Assembly: GCA_949297805.1 (NCBI GenBank)
Contig: CASFTG010000001.1
Coordinates: 124,001 to 188,000 of the forward strand
Length of the DNA: 64,000 nucleotides
Source: an uncultured bacterium
GTDB lineage: Bacteria > Bacillota_I > Bacilli_A > RFN20 > CAG-826
Direction: 5' to 3'
Part shown: positions 52,361-61,466 of the stretch, piece after piece
How the letters are laid out: each line of letters begins with the position of its first letter
Numbering within the stretch: the first letter of the stretch is position 1
The notes under the pieces: model-generated
Told to the model about the DNA's origin: nothing
Seen by the model: the letters and a program-made list of their open reading frames with translations, nothing else
The model's database searches: none
Made by a program: the position numbers and the translations under genes

Positions 52361-54208
52361 GTGTCAGAAGTAACACTGAAGAACATCTGCAAGGTCTACG
52401 AAGGCCAAGAACGGAAAAAACGCGGTTTCTTGGCGGTTAAGGACCTCTCAATCGACATCCATGACGAGGAGTTCATCGTCTTCGTCGGCCCCTCTGGCTG
52501 TGGCAAGTCTACGACTCTTCGGATGGTCGCTGGGCTGGAGGACATCTCCTCGGGCGACCTCTATATCGACGGGGTTTACGTTAACGATGTCCCGGCAAAA
52601 GACCGGAACATCGCGATGGTATTCCAAAACTACGCCCTCTATCCCCATATGACGGCGTATAAGAACATCTCCTTCGGTTTGACCTTGCAACGGCTTGAGG
52701 TCCCGACCTATGAAGAGTGTGCGGAAGTCGAGAAAGGGGTGGCCCAAATAAAGGGTGACCGCCGCTCGATGGATATCCTCAACAAAAAGATCGTCGCCAC
52801 CGAGCGCCGACTCGAGGCAATTGACCGGCAGTCAGGGACTTACGGGAAAGCGCTTGAGGAGATCGCCGAGAAACTCCGGCACGTCAAAGACACGGCCAAT
52901 GACCTGAATTCCTTAAGGGAAAAGACCGCCAAGTTGGAGCAGCGCTCCGTCGCCCTCCATCAAGCCATTGAGCGGAATTCCCTTGAGATGGGCAAACTCC
53001 AGACCGACGTCGCCTCCGATAAGCAGTGCATCGCCACCTTGGCGGAGAAAATCGAGAAAACCGAACAATCGTTATTGCCCTATCAAAAGAAGGCGATTGA
53101 TTCCAAGCAAATCAAAAAACTGCGTCAAAGCCAACTCTATTATCAGAAATTGGCGGTCGGGGATGAGAAGATCCGAACCCAGGACGAGGCCGAATTAGCC
53201 AAGTTGAAAGAGGAGCTCGCTAAGCTTGACGATCCGAGTGGCAATGGGGCGGTAGCTTCCCAAAAAGAATGGACCGAGGAGATGATCGGACGTTATGAAT
53301 CCGAACTCGACATCCTCGCCAAGCGGAAGCAATCGATCGAATCGAACCTCAATAGGATTTCGGAACGGATCGCCTATTTGGAGAAAGAACCCCAACCGGT
53401 CTTCCATAAACGGCGTTACAGCAAAGCCGAAATCAATACCAAGGTCATGCAGGCGGCTGAGATCCTCGATATTAAGAAGATCCTCTACCGCAAGCCGCGC
53501 GAGATGTCGGGTGGTCAGCGGCAACGGGTGGCTCTTGGCCGGGCTATCGTCCGGGAACCGAAGGTCTTCCTCCTCGACGAGCCCTTATCGAACCTCGACG
53601 CCAAACTCCGGACCTCGATGCGGTCGGAGATCGTCAAGCTCCATAAACGGCTCAAGACCACCTTCATCTACGTCACCCACGACCAGACCGAGGCCATGAC
53701 CATGGGGACCCGTATCGTCGTTATGAAAGACGGGGTCGTTCAGCAGATCGACACCCCGGTCAATCTCTTCGACCATCCGGCCAACCTCTTCGTCGCCGGC
53801 TTCATCGGCACCCCGCGGATGAACATCTTCGACGCCAAACTCACCATCAAATCCAACAAGGCCACCTTCCTCTTCGCCGGCGGCTCGAAGCAAAGCTACC
53901 CCCTCTCTCCATTGAAGAAGATCAAGGAGGCTTATGCCGATGGGAAGGAACATGCGGTCAAAGTTGGCATCCGGGCCGAGAACCTGCTGCTGGAAGAAAC
54001 GGGGAAAGGCATTCCTTGTTCGGTCACCAACATCGAACTCCTTGGCAACGAGACCAACGTCTACGCCACCTCCCCCTCGGGAGAGGACATCATCCTCAAG
54101 CTGGGTTATCGCCCAGACATCAAAGTCGGCGATTCCATCGCCATCGGGCTCGATGAGGCCAAGATCTACCTCTTCGACGCCGAATCGAGTGAAACGATCA
54201 ACGAATAG
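52361..54208 (+). CDS. Sugar ABC importer ATPase (MsmX/UgpC type) with a coiled-coil insertion
   Basis: 615 aa against the usual 365-375. Walker A GPSGCGKST (residue 43), Q loop 'FQNYALYPHM', signature MSGGQRQRV (residue 382), Walker B LLDEPLSNLDAKLR and 'THDQTEAM' are intact, as is the C-terminal TOBE/regulatory region. Between 'ISFGLTLQRLEVP' (residue 115) and 'YSKAEINTKVMQAAEIL' (residue 351) sits an insertion of about 235 residues of heptad-like charged helix. Long UgpC/MalK-type ATPases of similar size occur, as I recall, in mycoplasmas. It powers the permeases encoded at 56044 and 56994. GTG start with AAAGGAG 7 nt upstream. Confidence 0.9.
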   Translation: MSEVTLKNICKVYEGQERKKRGFLAVKDLSIDIHDEEFIVFVGPSGCGKSTTLRMVAGLEDISSGDLYIDGVYVNDVPAKDRNIAMVFQNYALYPHMTAYKNISFGLTLQRLEVPTYEECAEVEKGVAQIKGDRRSMDILNKKIVATERRLEAIDRQSGTYGKALEEIAEKLRHVKDTANDLNSLREKTAKLEQRSVALHQAIERNSLEMGKLQTDVASDKQCIATLAEKIEKTEQSLLPYQKKAIDSKQIKKLRQSQLYYQKLAVGDEKIRTQDEAELAKLKEELAKLDDPSGNGAVASQKEWTEEMIGRYESELDILAKRKQSIESNLNRISERIAYLEKEPQPVFHKRRYSKAEINTKVMQAAEILDIKKILYRKPREMSGGQRQRVALGRAIVREPKVFLLDEPLSNLDAKLRTSMRSEIVKLHKRLKTTFIYVTHDQTEAMTMGTRIVVMKDGVVQQIDTPVNLFDHPANLFVAGFIGTPRMNIFDAKLTIKSNKATFLFAGGSKQSYPLSPLKKIKEAYADGKEHAVKVGIRAENLLLEETGKGIPCSVTNIELLGNETNVYATSPSGEDIILKLGYRPDIKVGDSIAIGLDEAKIYLFDAESSETINE

Positions 54209-54220
54209 AAGGGAAAAACT

Positions 54221-56047
54221 ATGAAGAAATCAATCATCCTCCCCGGCCTGCTGGCTTTAGTTGGGACCTTAACCGCCTGCGGCCCAAGCGAATCGGTCCC
54301 CGAGGGGGCCGAACGGATCACGTTCTGGGGGACCGTCGACCAGTACAACTCCGAAGGTTATGAGGCGGCGGTCGAAGCCTATAACGCCGGCCAAGGGGTA
54401 AAAGACGGGGTCTACGTCAAGTTCTCGCCCAAAAGCGACCTCTCGAACAACCACATCAGCTTCTGCAAATCCGCGGTCGGGACCGTCGATATCCTCGGGG
54501 TCAATGACCGGTATATGTTCAATAACGCCGCCCAAGGGTTCTACACCAACCTCCAAACCTATGTCGACGACGAATCGACTTATACTAAAGACGCCAATGG
54601 GAACGCCTATTTCGATGAGGATAACTATTCGACTGGCAACATCGACCGGTTCCGCTTCAACGCCGACACCAAAGAGGCGGGGGCCGGTGAGGACCTCTAT
54701 GCTTTGCCATTACTAAGCAACGCCTCAGTCCTTTATTACAACCAAAGCTATTTCGAGGCCAATAACATCAACATCATCTCGGTCGCCGAGGATGACTTAG
54801 AGGCCTATAACGCCGCCAATTCGTCTTCCTTCGCTCCTCGGGGCTATGCCGAATACACGGTTGAGGCCAGCCCGAAAGCCGGTCTTAAAACCTCGAAGAA
54901 CCTTCAGGGTGAGGATGTGGTCAAGGTTTTCAACAACCTCATCCCGATGAGTTTCCTCGAACTCAATACCTTAAGCAAATACTTCACCCGTTCCTATAAC
55001 GCCAGCTCGCCTTCTTTATACGGCGTGCTCAACGAATGGTGGTTCTCCCATGGCTGGGCGGTTGGTGGCGACTGCGTCAAATACGACGAAGCCCTTGGCC
55101 AATATAAGTTCACCTTGGGCGATAAGGACCCCAATTACCTGGTCGTTAACGACGTGACCATCAATAACCATGCCTATAAAGCCGGGGATATTCTGACTTA
55201 TCGGGACCGGAACTATGTCCTTGATAATGGGACTAGCGACATCACCGGCCGCCTCTATGAATTGCCGTCCCAGTATGAGCAATTCCGTGAGTTCTGCGCC
55301 CTTTCGCAAACCAAAGATGTACCAGTCGATGCCGATTTCGTCGGCTATGGCATCTCCCCGTCGCCGGCGACTCTCAACAACAATTCCAAAATCACCTATT
55401 TCACTTCCGGTGAGGTGGCGATGTTAGTCGAAGGGGCCAACGCCATGGACACCATCTACACCTCCTTGGTCAACAAGACCAAATGGGATGCGGCGGTCAT
55501 GTATAGCTATCGCGAGTTCGAAGGGGAAGACCCCGATCCGACCGGGACTTTGAAGGTCATCGGGAAGAACTACCAAGATGGCGGCGTCTTCGCTGGCGCG
55601 GTCAAGGAAGTCAACGGGACTCCGATCGTTGGGAAGCTCTCCGGTTCCTCGATTAACCTCGGCTGGGCGATTCCGGCCAACTCGTCCCATAAAGACGCGG
55701 CTTGGAAATTCCTTCAATTCCTGACCTCGAAGGAAGGACAATCCTACTTCGCCGGGGTCGATGCCGGCATCCCGACTAATAGCGAATTCGCCCTAAGCGC
55801 CGAGTTCACCGGCAAGGAAAACAAGAAATGCGCCAATTACGAAGCCATCTCGATCATGTCGGAGGCTTGCGAGATCGGCGACTGGTCCTACTTCGAAGAC
55901 GGGGAATGGATCAATGTCTGGGCCGATGAACTCAATACTGATGTTCGTAACGGTGAGATCACCCTCGAGCAGTTCTTCGCCAATCAGCAGCAACGGACCG
56001 ATGAGATTCTAGCCGGCTACGACTTCAAGCTCCACGGGAAGGAATGA
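54221..56047 (+). CDS. Extracellular sugar-binding lipoprotein of the ABC importer
   Basis: 608 aa, larger than the usual 420-450. The lipobox LTAC has Cys20. 'ERITFWGTVDQYNSEGYEAA' is the typical SBP_bac_1 first strand, and 'INLGWAIPANSSHKDAAWKFLQFLTSKEGQ' split around the helix matches the conserved C-terminal segment. The extra length is in the centre of the protein. It binds an oligosaccharide and delivers it to the permease pair. AAGGGA precedes the ATG, 12 bp after the ATPase gene; ATGA overlap with the next gene. Confidence 0.88.
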   Translation: MKKSIILPGLLALVGTLTACGPSESVPEGAERITFWGTVDQYNSEGYEAAVEAYNAGQGVKDGVYVKFSPKSDLSNNHISFCKSAVGTVDILGVNDRYMFNNAAQGFYTNLQTYVDDESTYTKDANGNAYFDEDNYSTGNIDRFRFNADTKEAGAGEDLYALPLLSNASVLYYNQSYFEANNINIISVAEDDLEAYNAANSSSFAPRGYAEYTVEASPKAGLKTSKNLQGEDVVKVFNNLIPMSFLELNTLSKYFTRSYNASSPSLYGVLNEWWFSHGWAVGGDCVKYDEALGQYKFTLGDKDPNYLVVNDVTINNHAYKAGDILTYRDRNYVLDNGTSDITGRLYELPSQYEQFREFCALSQTKDVPVDADFVGYGISPSPATLNNNSKITYFTSGEVAMLVEGANAMDTIYTSLVNKTKWDAAVMYSYREFEGEDPDPTGTLKVIGKNYQDGGVFAGAVKEVNGTPIVGKLSGSSINLGWAIPANSSHKDAAWKFLQFLTSKEGQSYFAGVDAGIPTNSEFALSAEFTGKENKKCANYEAISIMSEACEIGDWSYFEDGEWINVWADELNTDVRNGEITLEQFFANQQQRTDEILAGYDFKLHGKE

Positions 56048-56997
56048 TGAAACGCTTCGCCTCCGCCGTCTCCTTGGATTTGCCGCGGAAAAAGAAGTTC
56101 AGCTACGAGAAGGCCTTCGCTTATACCTGCGTCGCCATCCCGCTTATCGGGTTCCTGCTCTTCTCCTTCGTTCCCTTGGCCATCTCCTTCATCTCGATGT
56201 TCAACTCGATGGAGTACTATGACCTCGAGTCGATGACTTGGAACAGCTTTGAGAACTTCAAGGTCGTCCTAAGCGACGCCACCTTCTACAAATCCATCGC
56301 CGTGACCTTGCTATTGGCCTGCAGCCAGTTCATCTCCCTCTTCATCGCCCTCTTTATCTCTTTCTTGCTCTCGAAGAAGCCGAAGGGGCGGAAGATCTTC
56401 CAAATCATCTTCTTCATCCCCTATATCTGCTCAAGCGTCGCCACCGCCTATATGTGGATGACGATGTTCGACCCTAATTACGGGATCATCAATTCCTTCC
56501 TCGTCTCGCTTTTCGGGGAGGGGGCCCGGGTCTCCTGGACCAGCGATCCGGTGGCTTATGTGGCCGCCATCATGATCACCACCATTTGGCAGGCGCCAGG
56601 CTATGGCATCGTCATGTATAAGGCCGCCTTCGACGCGGTCAACCCCTCGCTTTATGAAGCCAGCGACATCGATGGGGCTTCGGCTTGGAAGAAATTCTGG
56701 CACATCTCCTTCCCCTCGATCGCCCCGACTACCTTCTTCTTATTGATGGCGGGGATCATCGCCGGGCTTCAGACCTTCGACATTGCTAAGCTCTTCGCCT
56801 CGTGGTCGAGTTCGGCTTGGACCGGGACTGCCGGCCCGGGCGACATCGGCTTGACCACCGTCTTCTACATCTACAAAGAAGGGACCCTCTACTTCAACAT
56901 CCCGGCCGCCTCGGTCGCCTCTTGGGTCCTCTTCCTCATCATCCTCGCCTTGTCACTTATCAATTACCGGTTACGAAAGAAGTGGGTTAACGTATGA
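56044..56997 (+). CDS. Sugar ABC importer permease, MalF/UgpA type
   Basis: 317 aa with six membrane segments. The EAA loop reads 'LYEASDIDGASAWKKFWHISFPSIAPT' across the cytoplasmic coupling helix (E-A-x-x-I-D-G-A). 'IFFIPYICSSVATAYMWMTMF' is the typical third helix region. It pairs with the next gene. Start ATG overlaps the stop of the binding-protein gene; a second ATG follows directly. Confidence 0.92.
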   Translation: MMKRFASAVSLDLPRKKKFSYEKAFAYTCVAIPLIGFLLFSFVPLAISFISMFNSMEYYDLESMTWNSFENFKVVLSDATFYKSIAVTLLLACSQFISLFIALFISFLLSKKPKGRKIFQIIFFIPYICSSVATAYMWMTMFDPNYGIINSFLVSLFGEGARVSWTSDPVAYVAAIMITTIWQAPGYGIVMYKAAFDAVNPSLYEASDIDGASAWKKFWHISFPSIAPTTFFLLMAGIIAGLQTFDIAKLFASWSSSAWTGTAGPGDIGLTTVFYIYKEGTLYFNIPAASVASWVLFLIILALSLINYRLRKKWVNV

Positions 56998-57944
56998 AGC
57001 CATTCATCTCGACAATCGATCGTTCGATTCATTCCGTCTCCCCTCGGGTCCCGACTTTCGAGGAAGTCCGGGAACGGCGGAGAAGAAAGACGACCAATTT
57101 AGTCGGCAAAATCGTCGTCTTCGCGATTCTGCTTTTCTATGCCGTCTGCTTATTGCTCCCCTTCTACGTCCTCTTCGTGACCGCCATCACGCCCTATCAG
57201 GAATTGATGGGGTCGATGACCTTCATCTGGTGGCCGGAGGAAGTGAGTTTCGAATCGTTCCTCCCCTTCGTCACCACCGATAACTTGTTAGCCGATGACA
57301 TCGGCATCCCGATCCTCCACGGCTTCTTCAACACCTTATGGTCGACCTTATTGACCACCACGGTGTCGCTATTCGTCTCGGGGCTCGCGGCCTATTGCTA
57401 TTCCAAGATCCGCTTCAAGGGTAAGGAAGCCATCTTCATGCTGGAACTCGCGACCATGATGATCCCGATGACCACCATGACCATCCCCTCGCTTCTTTAT
57501 TATGAATCGTTGGGCTGGACCCATTCCTGGCTCCCGATCATCATCCCCGGCCTCTTCGGCGGGGCGACGACCATCTTCTTCCTCCGTTCCTACATGGCCT
57601 CGATTCCCGATGAGACCATCGAGGCGGCGAAGATCGATCGGTTGGGTCCTATGCGCATCTTCCTCCAGATCGTCCTGCCACAGGCCTTCCCCGCCTTCAT
57701 CGCCCAGTTCATCTTCGGCTTCGTCGGCGGTTACAACAACTACATGGGCCCGTTGCTCTATCTAAGCGACGACCCCAAGAACTACACCCTCCAACTCGTC
57801 GTCACCGAACTCCGCATCTTCTATGGCCAGCAAGGCCAAGTGTGCGCTTCCTGCTTGATCGCCTTGATCCCCTTGATCATCGTCTACATCATCTTCCAGC
57901 GATTCTTCATCGAGGGTATCTCGGTCGGCGGCGGGAAAGAATAA
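56994..57944 (+). CDS. Sugar ABC importer permease, MalG/UgpE type
   Basis: 316 aa with six membrane segments. The EAA loop is 'ETIEAAKIDRLGPMRIFLQIVLPQ', with I-D in place of the usual D-G-A. 'LPFYVLFVTAITPYQELM' and 'FNTLWSTLLTTTVSLFVSGLAAY' are standard MalG features. 4-bp ATGA overlap with the MalF-type gene. Confidence 0.92.
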   Translation: MKPFISTIDRSIHSVSPRVPTFEEVRERRRRKTTNLVGKIVVFAILLFYAVCLLLPFYVLFVTAITPYQELMGSMTFIWWPEEVSFESFLPFVTTDNLLADDIGIPILHGFFNTLWSTLLTTTVSLFVSGLAAYCYSKIRFKGKEAIFMLELATMMIPMTTMTIPSLLYYESLGWTHSWLPIIIPGLFGGATTIFFLRSYMASIPDETIEAAKIDRLGPMRIFLQIVLPQAFPAFIAQFIFGFVGGYNNYMGPLLYLSDDPKNYTLQLVVTELRIFYGQQGQVCASCLIALIPLIIVYIIFQRFFIEGISVGGGKE

Positions 57945-57948
57945 ACCT

Positions 57949-59082
57949 ATGAAGCAACCCGTCCTCGACAGCGTCTACCAGTTCAATCCCGCTTTTTCCG
58001 TCAGTAAGCGGATCGTGGCTTATCTTATCGACAGCCTCTGCTTGCTTTTGCTTAGTTTGCTGCTGTTCCTTTGCCTCGATCCTCTGTTTTCTAGAAGTGG
58101 TTTGGTCGAGGCGACCGAAGGGCGGATTGCTTCTTATTCGTCGCAGATCGAGCGGACCTTCGTCGACGCCTCTTTACTCCAATACGAGGGAGAGGCGGTC
58201 GAGGACGATGCCAAAGTCGGGGAGGACTTCGTCTACTCCTTAGTCCTCACTGCCTTAGATGGGGAAGTGGATGACCTCAGCCAATACGAAGGCGAATACA
58301 TCTATTCGGATTTGGATGAGAATCCTCAATCGATCCTCTATTACTACTCGGTCTATAAAGTTGAGCATGCGGTGGATTTTTATTCTTCGTCCTTCGGTTT
58401 ATCTTACCTAGCGGAGCGGTTCGGCCATGCGGAATGGTTTGTCGAATTCCCGTTATTGAAAAAGGAAGTCGCGGCCGTTCTTGATGGCTTGATCTCCAAC
58501 CATGACTCGAAAGGGGAATATGAAGGGCAAGGGGTTAACGCCATCTATTCTTCATTGCATTCTTCATTCGTTTCCTGCCTGCAGGAAGCAAGGGAGGATT
58601 TAACCGAACATTACGCTCCCTTGGTCGAACTTTATTCCTTGTTCGAAGAAGGGCGGGCGAGCCTAGTCCGAATCAAAATCGGCGAATTGGTTTTAGCCTT
58701 TGGCCTTTCTTGCCTAGTTTATTTCCTTCTCTTGCCTTTGCTTTGCCAAGGGCGGACCCTCTCATTGCTTTTGCTTTCTGGGTTCTGCTTAAGCGGGGCG
58801 GGCATCAAGGTTCGTTGGTATCAATTACTCGGCCGGGCGGCTTTTGGTTTCTTTAGCTGCTTCGCCAATTTGGCTTTGCTCATCCTCTTGCTTTACGGGC
58901 AATACGCCGCCTACTTCCTTCAAGTCCGATTGCTGGGTCCTATCCAATTCTATGTGATTGATATCTTCGCTTTGTTGATACCGCTTTGCTCATTGCTATT
59001 GCTGCTATTCGACAAGCCGAAGCGACGTTCTCTAACAGATATATGCACCTATACCACCATTAAGGAAAAAGAGGTCAATTGA
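57949..59082 (+). CDS. RDD-family membrane protein with a large extracytoplasmic insert
   Basis: 377 aa. 'RIVAYLIDSLCLLLLSLLLF' is the first RDD helix (Arg, Asp). The third helix pair near residues 240-330 and the terminal 'KPKRRSLTDICTYT' carry the last conserved Asp. Between the first and second helices lies an insert of about 185 residues, acidic and Tyr-rich, predicted outside the membrane. RDD proteins are small transporters or membrane accessory factors; what this one does is unknown. It sits between the ABC permeases (4-bp gap) and the fusion enzyme, so it belongs to the operon. Confidence 0.7.
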   Translation: MKQPVLDSVYQFNPAFSVSKRIVAYLIDSLCLLLLSLLLFLCLDPLFSRSGLVEATEGRIASYSSQIERTFVDASLLQYEGEAVEDDAKVGEDFVYSLVLTALDGEVDDLSQYEGEYIYSDLDENPQSILYYYSVYKVEHAVDFYSSSFGLSYLAERFGHAEWFVEFPLLKKEVAAVLDGLISNHDSKGEYEGQGVNAIYSSLHSSFVSCLQEAREDLTEHYAPLVELYSLFEEGRASLVRIKIGELVLAFGLSCLVYFLLLPLLCQGRTLSLLLLSGFCLSGAGIKVRWYQLLGRAAFGFFSCFANLALLILLLYGQYAAYFLQVRLLGPIQFYVIDIFALLIPLCSLLLLLFDKPKRRSLTDICTYTTIKEKEVN

Positions 59083-59084
59083 TT

Positions 59085-61466
59085 ATGAATTACCAAGCTA
59101 TTATCTTCGATTTGGACGGGGTCATCGTCTCGACTGACCGTTTCCATTACCGGGCCTGGAAGGCCTTGGCCGACGAACTCAGAATTTATTTCAACGAGCA
59201 GATCAACGAACGGCTCCGCGGGGTTTCCCGGATGGATAGCCTCAAGATCGTCTTGGAGAAAAGCCCGTTGAAGTATACCGAAAACGAAAAACTAGCCATG
59301 GCCGAAGAGAAGAACGAGCTTTATCGGCAATACCTCCAGGAACTAACGCCGGCCGATCTTGATCCAACGGTTAAGGAAACCTTGGATTGCCTCCGGGAAC
59401 GGGGGTTTAAGCTGGCTATTGGCTCCTCGTCGAAGAACACCGGCTTTATCCTTTCTCGGCTTGGCCTTGATCATTATTTCGATGTCGTCGTCGATGGGAA
59501 CGACATATCGAAGAGCAAGCCCGACCCCGAAGTGTTTTTATTGGCAGCCCAAAGGTTAGGAGTTCCGGCTGAGCGGTGCCTGGTAGTTGAAGATGCCGAA
59601 GCCGGAATTAGGGCTGCCTATGCCGCGAAAATGGGGGCGGCCGCCCTCGGCTATGCCGCGAGTCTTCATATTGCCGATTATGATTTAAGCGAATTCGCTG
59701 ACCTAACCCGGTTGCTCTTTCGTCCCGATTGCCGGGTTAAGAAGCTGAAACTAAAGGGCATTCTCGACGATTCGGTTGATTTCGTTTTGAATCGCCAACT
59801 GAAAAACCGCGAGTATTGGCATAAGTTTTGCGAGGTTTTCTCAACTAAAGAGGATGAAGCGGATGAGGGATGGCGGTGCGAGTATTTTGGTAAATTGATG
59901 CGCGGCTCCTGCCTAGTTTACGCCTATCATCCTGATCCGGAACTTTACGATATCTTGACTGAGGCCGCAAAAGACCTTTTGTCGCGCCAAGAGCCCTCGG
60001 GCCGGATTTCTTCCTATCCGGAAGACGACGAATTGAAAGGCTGGGATGTCTGGGGACGGAAATACGTCCTGACCGGCTTACTTCATTATTACGATATCTG
60101 CCATGATCCTGAACTTAAGAAACAAGTGATGGAGGCTTGCCGCCGCCACGTCGATCAGATGATTATGACCATCGGGGAAGGGGAAGGAAAGAAACCTATC
60201 ACTATGACATCCTCATGGTGGAAAGGGGTCAATAGTTGCTCGATCCTTGAATCAATCGTTGAACTGTATCGGCGGACAGGCGAGCGGCGTTATTGGGATT
60301 TCGCTACCTATATCCTCAATAGCGGCGGCGCCACCGGGGCGAACCTGATTGAGTTGGCCTTAGCCAATAAGGAATGCCCTTATCAATATCCGGTGGTGAA
60401 GGCTTATGAAGTCATGTCCTTCTTTGAAGGGGCTTTGGCCTATTACGAAGTAGGTGGGGAATCCTCTTATCTCCAGGCGGTTAAGAACTTCACCGAAGCC
60501 ATCATGAAGACCGACATCACCCTCATTGGCTGCGCTGGCTGCACCAATGAACTATTCGATGGGTCGCGGAATAAGCAGACTGAGTATAGTTCGGTCATTA
60601 TGCAAGAGACCTGCGTCGGGGTCACCTGGATGCGGCTGAATGCCCGCCTATATTGTTTGACTAACGACCCGAAATATCTCGACCGGATCGAATTGACTGG
60701 CTATAACGATTTACTGGGGGCCTTGAACCTTGAAGGCAATGAGCAATATAGCTTTGAACTGCAACAATACATGCCGGGGATGGCCTTCGATTCCTATTCT
60801 CCGTTGTATATGAATTCCCGGGGCCGGGGAATCGGGGGATTCAAGACTTTCGCTTCCGGCGGCCATTATGGCTGCTGCATCGCCATCGGGGCGGCGGGCT
60901 TGGCTTTGATGCCGTTGCTTTCCTATTTGGATAAGGATGGGACCTGCGTCATTAATTATTTTGTCCCCGGGGAGTTTACGATCGGGGATGAGCATTTTAA
61001 GGTAGTTACTGAGTTCCCGCGGGCTTTAAAAGGACGGATTGAATTCAAGGGTACGAAGAGGTTCCATTTCCGGAATCCGGAATGGAGTCAGGGACTTAGA
61101 TTGAATGGGCAGGAGTTCCAAGCGACCGGATATGTTGATTTCACCGCGACCGATGGACTCCAAGTCGAGTTCATCGCCGGGTTCCGTCATTACGAATTGA
61201 ATGGGAAGTTGGCTTTCTCCTTCGGTCCTTTGGTTTTAGCCTCTGACCAATTGAAGGTCGATTATGCGATTGAGAAGCCGATTCCCCGTTCGGCCATTGA
61301 ACATCCGGACTTCACTTTGTTGCCGCCAGAAAAAGGCGAGCAGATTCGCTTGGCCCTTCATTCTGTCAATGGCGACTTCCTTTTGACCGATTATCAGTCC
61401 TGCGGCAAGAAATGGCGGGAGAAAAACGCCATCATCACCGTCTGGCATAACGAGGTCGATCGGTGA
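59085..61466 (+). CDS. Fusion of beta-phosphoglucomutase (HAD) and GH127-type beta-L-arabinofuranosidase
   Basis: 793 aa, no signal peptide. Residues 1-215 are a complete beta-phosphoglucomutase: 'IIFDLDGVIVSTDRFHYRAW' (D-x-D), 'IGSSSKN', 'KSKPDPEVF' and 'VVEDAEAGIRAA'. Residues 220-793 are a DUF1680/GH127-like (alpha/alpha)6 enzyme. The zinc/catalytic set of family reference HypBA1 (E338, C340, C417, C418) corresponds to E508 and C510 in ETC and C597-C598 in 'GGHYGCCIA', and E322 to E489 in NELF. The two halves should act on beta-glucose-1-phosphate and on an arabinofuranoside. GAGGT precedes the ATG. Overlaps the GH3 start. Confidence 0.85.
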   Translation: MNYQAIIFDLDGVIVSTDRFHYRAWKALADELRIYFNEQINERLRGVSRMDSLKIVLEKSPLKYTENEKLAMAEEKNELYRQYLQELTPADLDPTVKETLDCLRERGFKLAIGSSSKNTGFILSRLGLDHYFDVVVDGNDISKSKPDPEVFLLAAQRLGVPAERCLVVEDAEAGIRAAYAAKMGAAALGYAASLHIADYDLSEFADLTRLLFRPDCRVKKLKLKGILDDSVDFVLNRQLKNREYWHKFCEVFSTKEDEADEGWRCEYFGKLMRGSCLVYAYHPDPELYDILTEAAKDLLSRQEPSGRISSYPEDDELKGWDVWGRKYVLTGLLHYYDICHDPELKKQVMEACRRHVDQMIMTIGEGEGKKPITMTSSWWKGVNSCSILESIVELYRRTGERRYWDFATYILNSGGATGANLIELALANKECPYQYPVVKAYEVMSFFEGALAYYEVGGESSYLQAVKNFTEAIMKTDITLIGCAGCTNELFDGSRNKQTEYSSVIMQETCVGVTWMRLNARLYCLTNDPKYLDRIELTGYNDLLGALNLEGNEQYSFELQQYMPGMAFDSYSPLYMNSRGRGIGGFKTFASGGHYGCCIAIGAAGLALMPLLSYLDKDGTCVINYFVPGEFTIGDEHFKVVTEFPRALKGRIEFKGTKRFHFRNPEWSQGLRLNGQEFQATGYVDFTATDGLQVEFIAGFRHYELNGKLAFSFGPLVLASDQLKVDYAIEKPIPRSAIEHPDFTLLPPEKGEQIRLALHSVNGDFLLTDYQSCGKKWREKNAIITVWHNEVDR

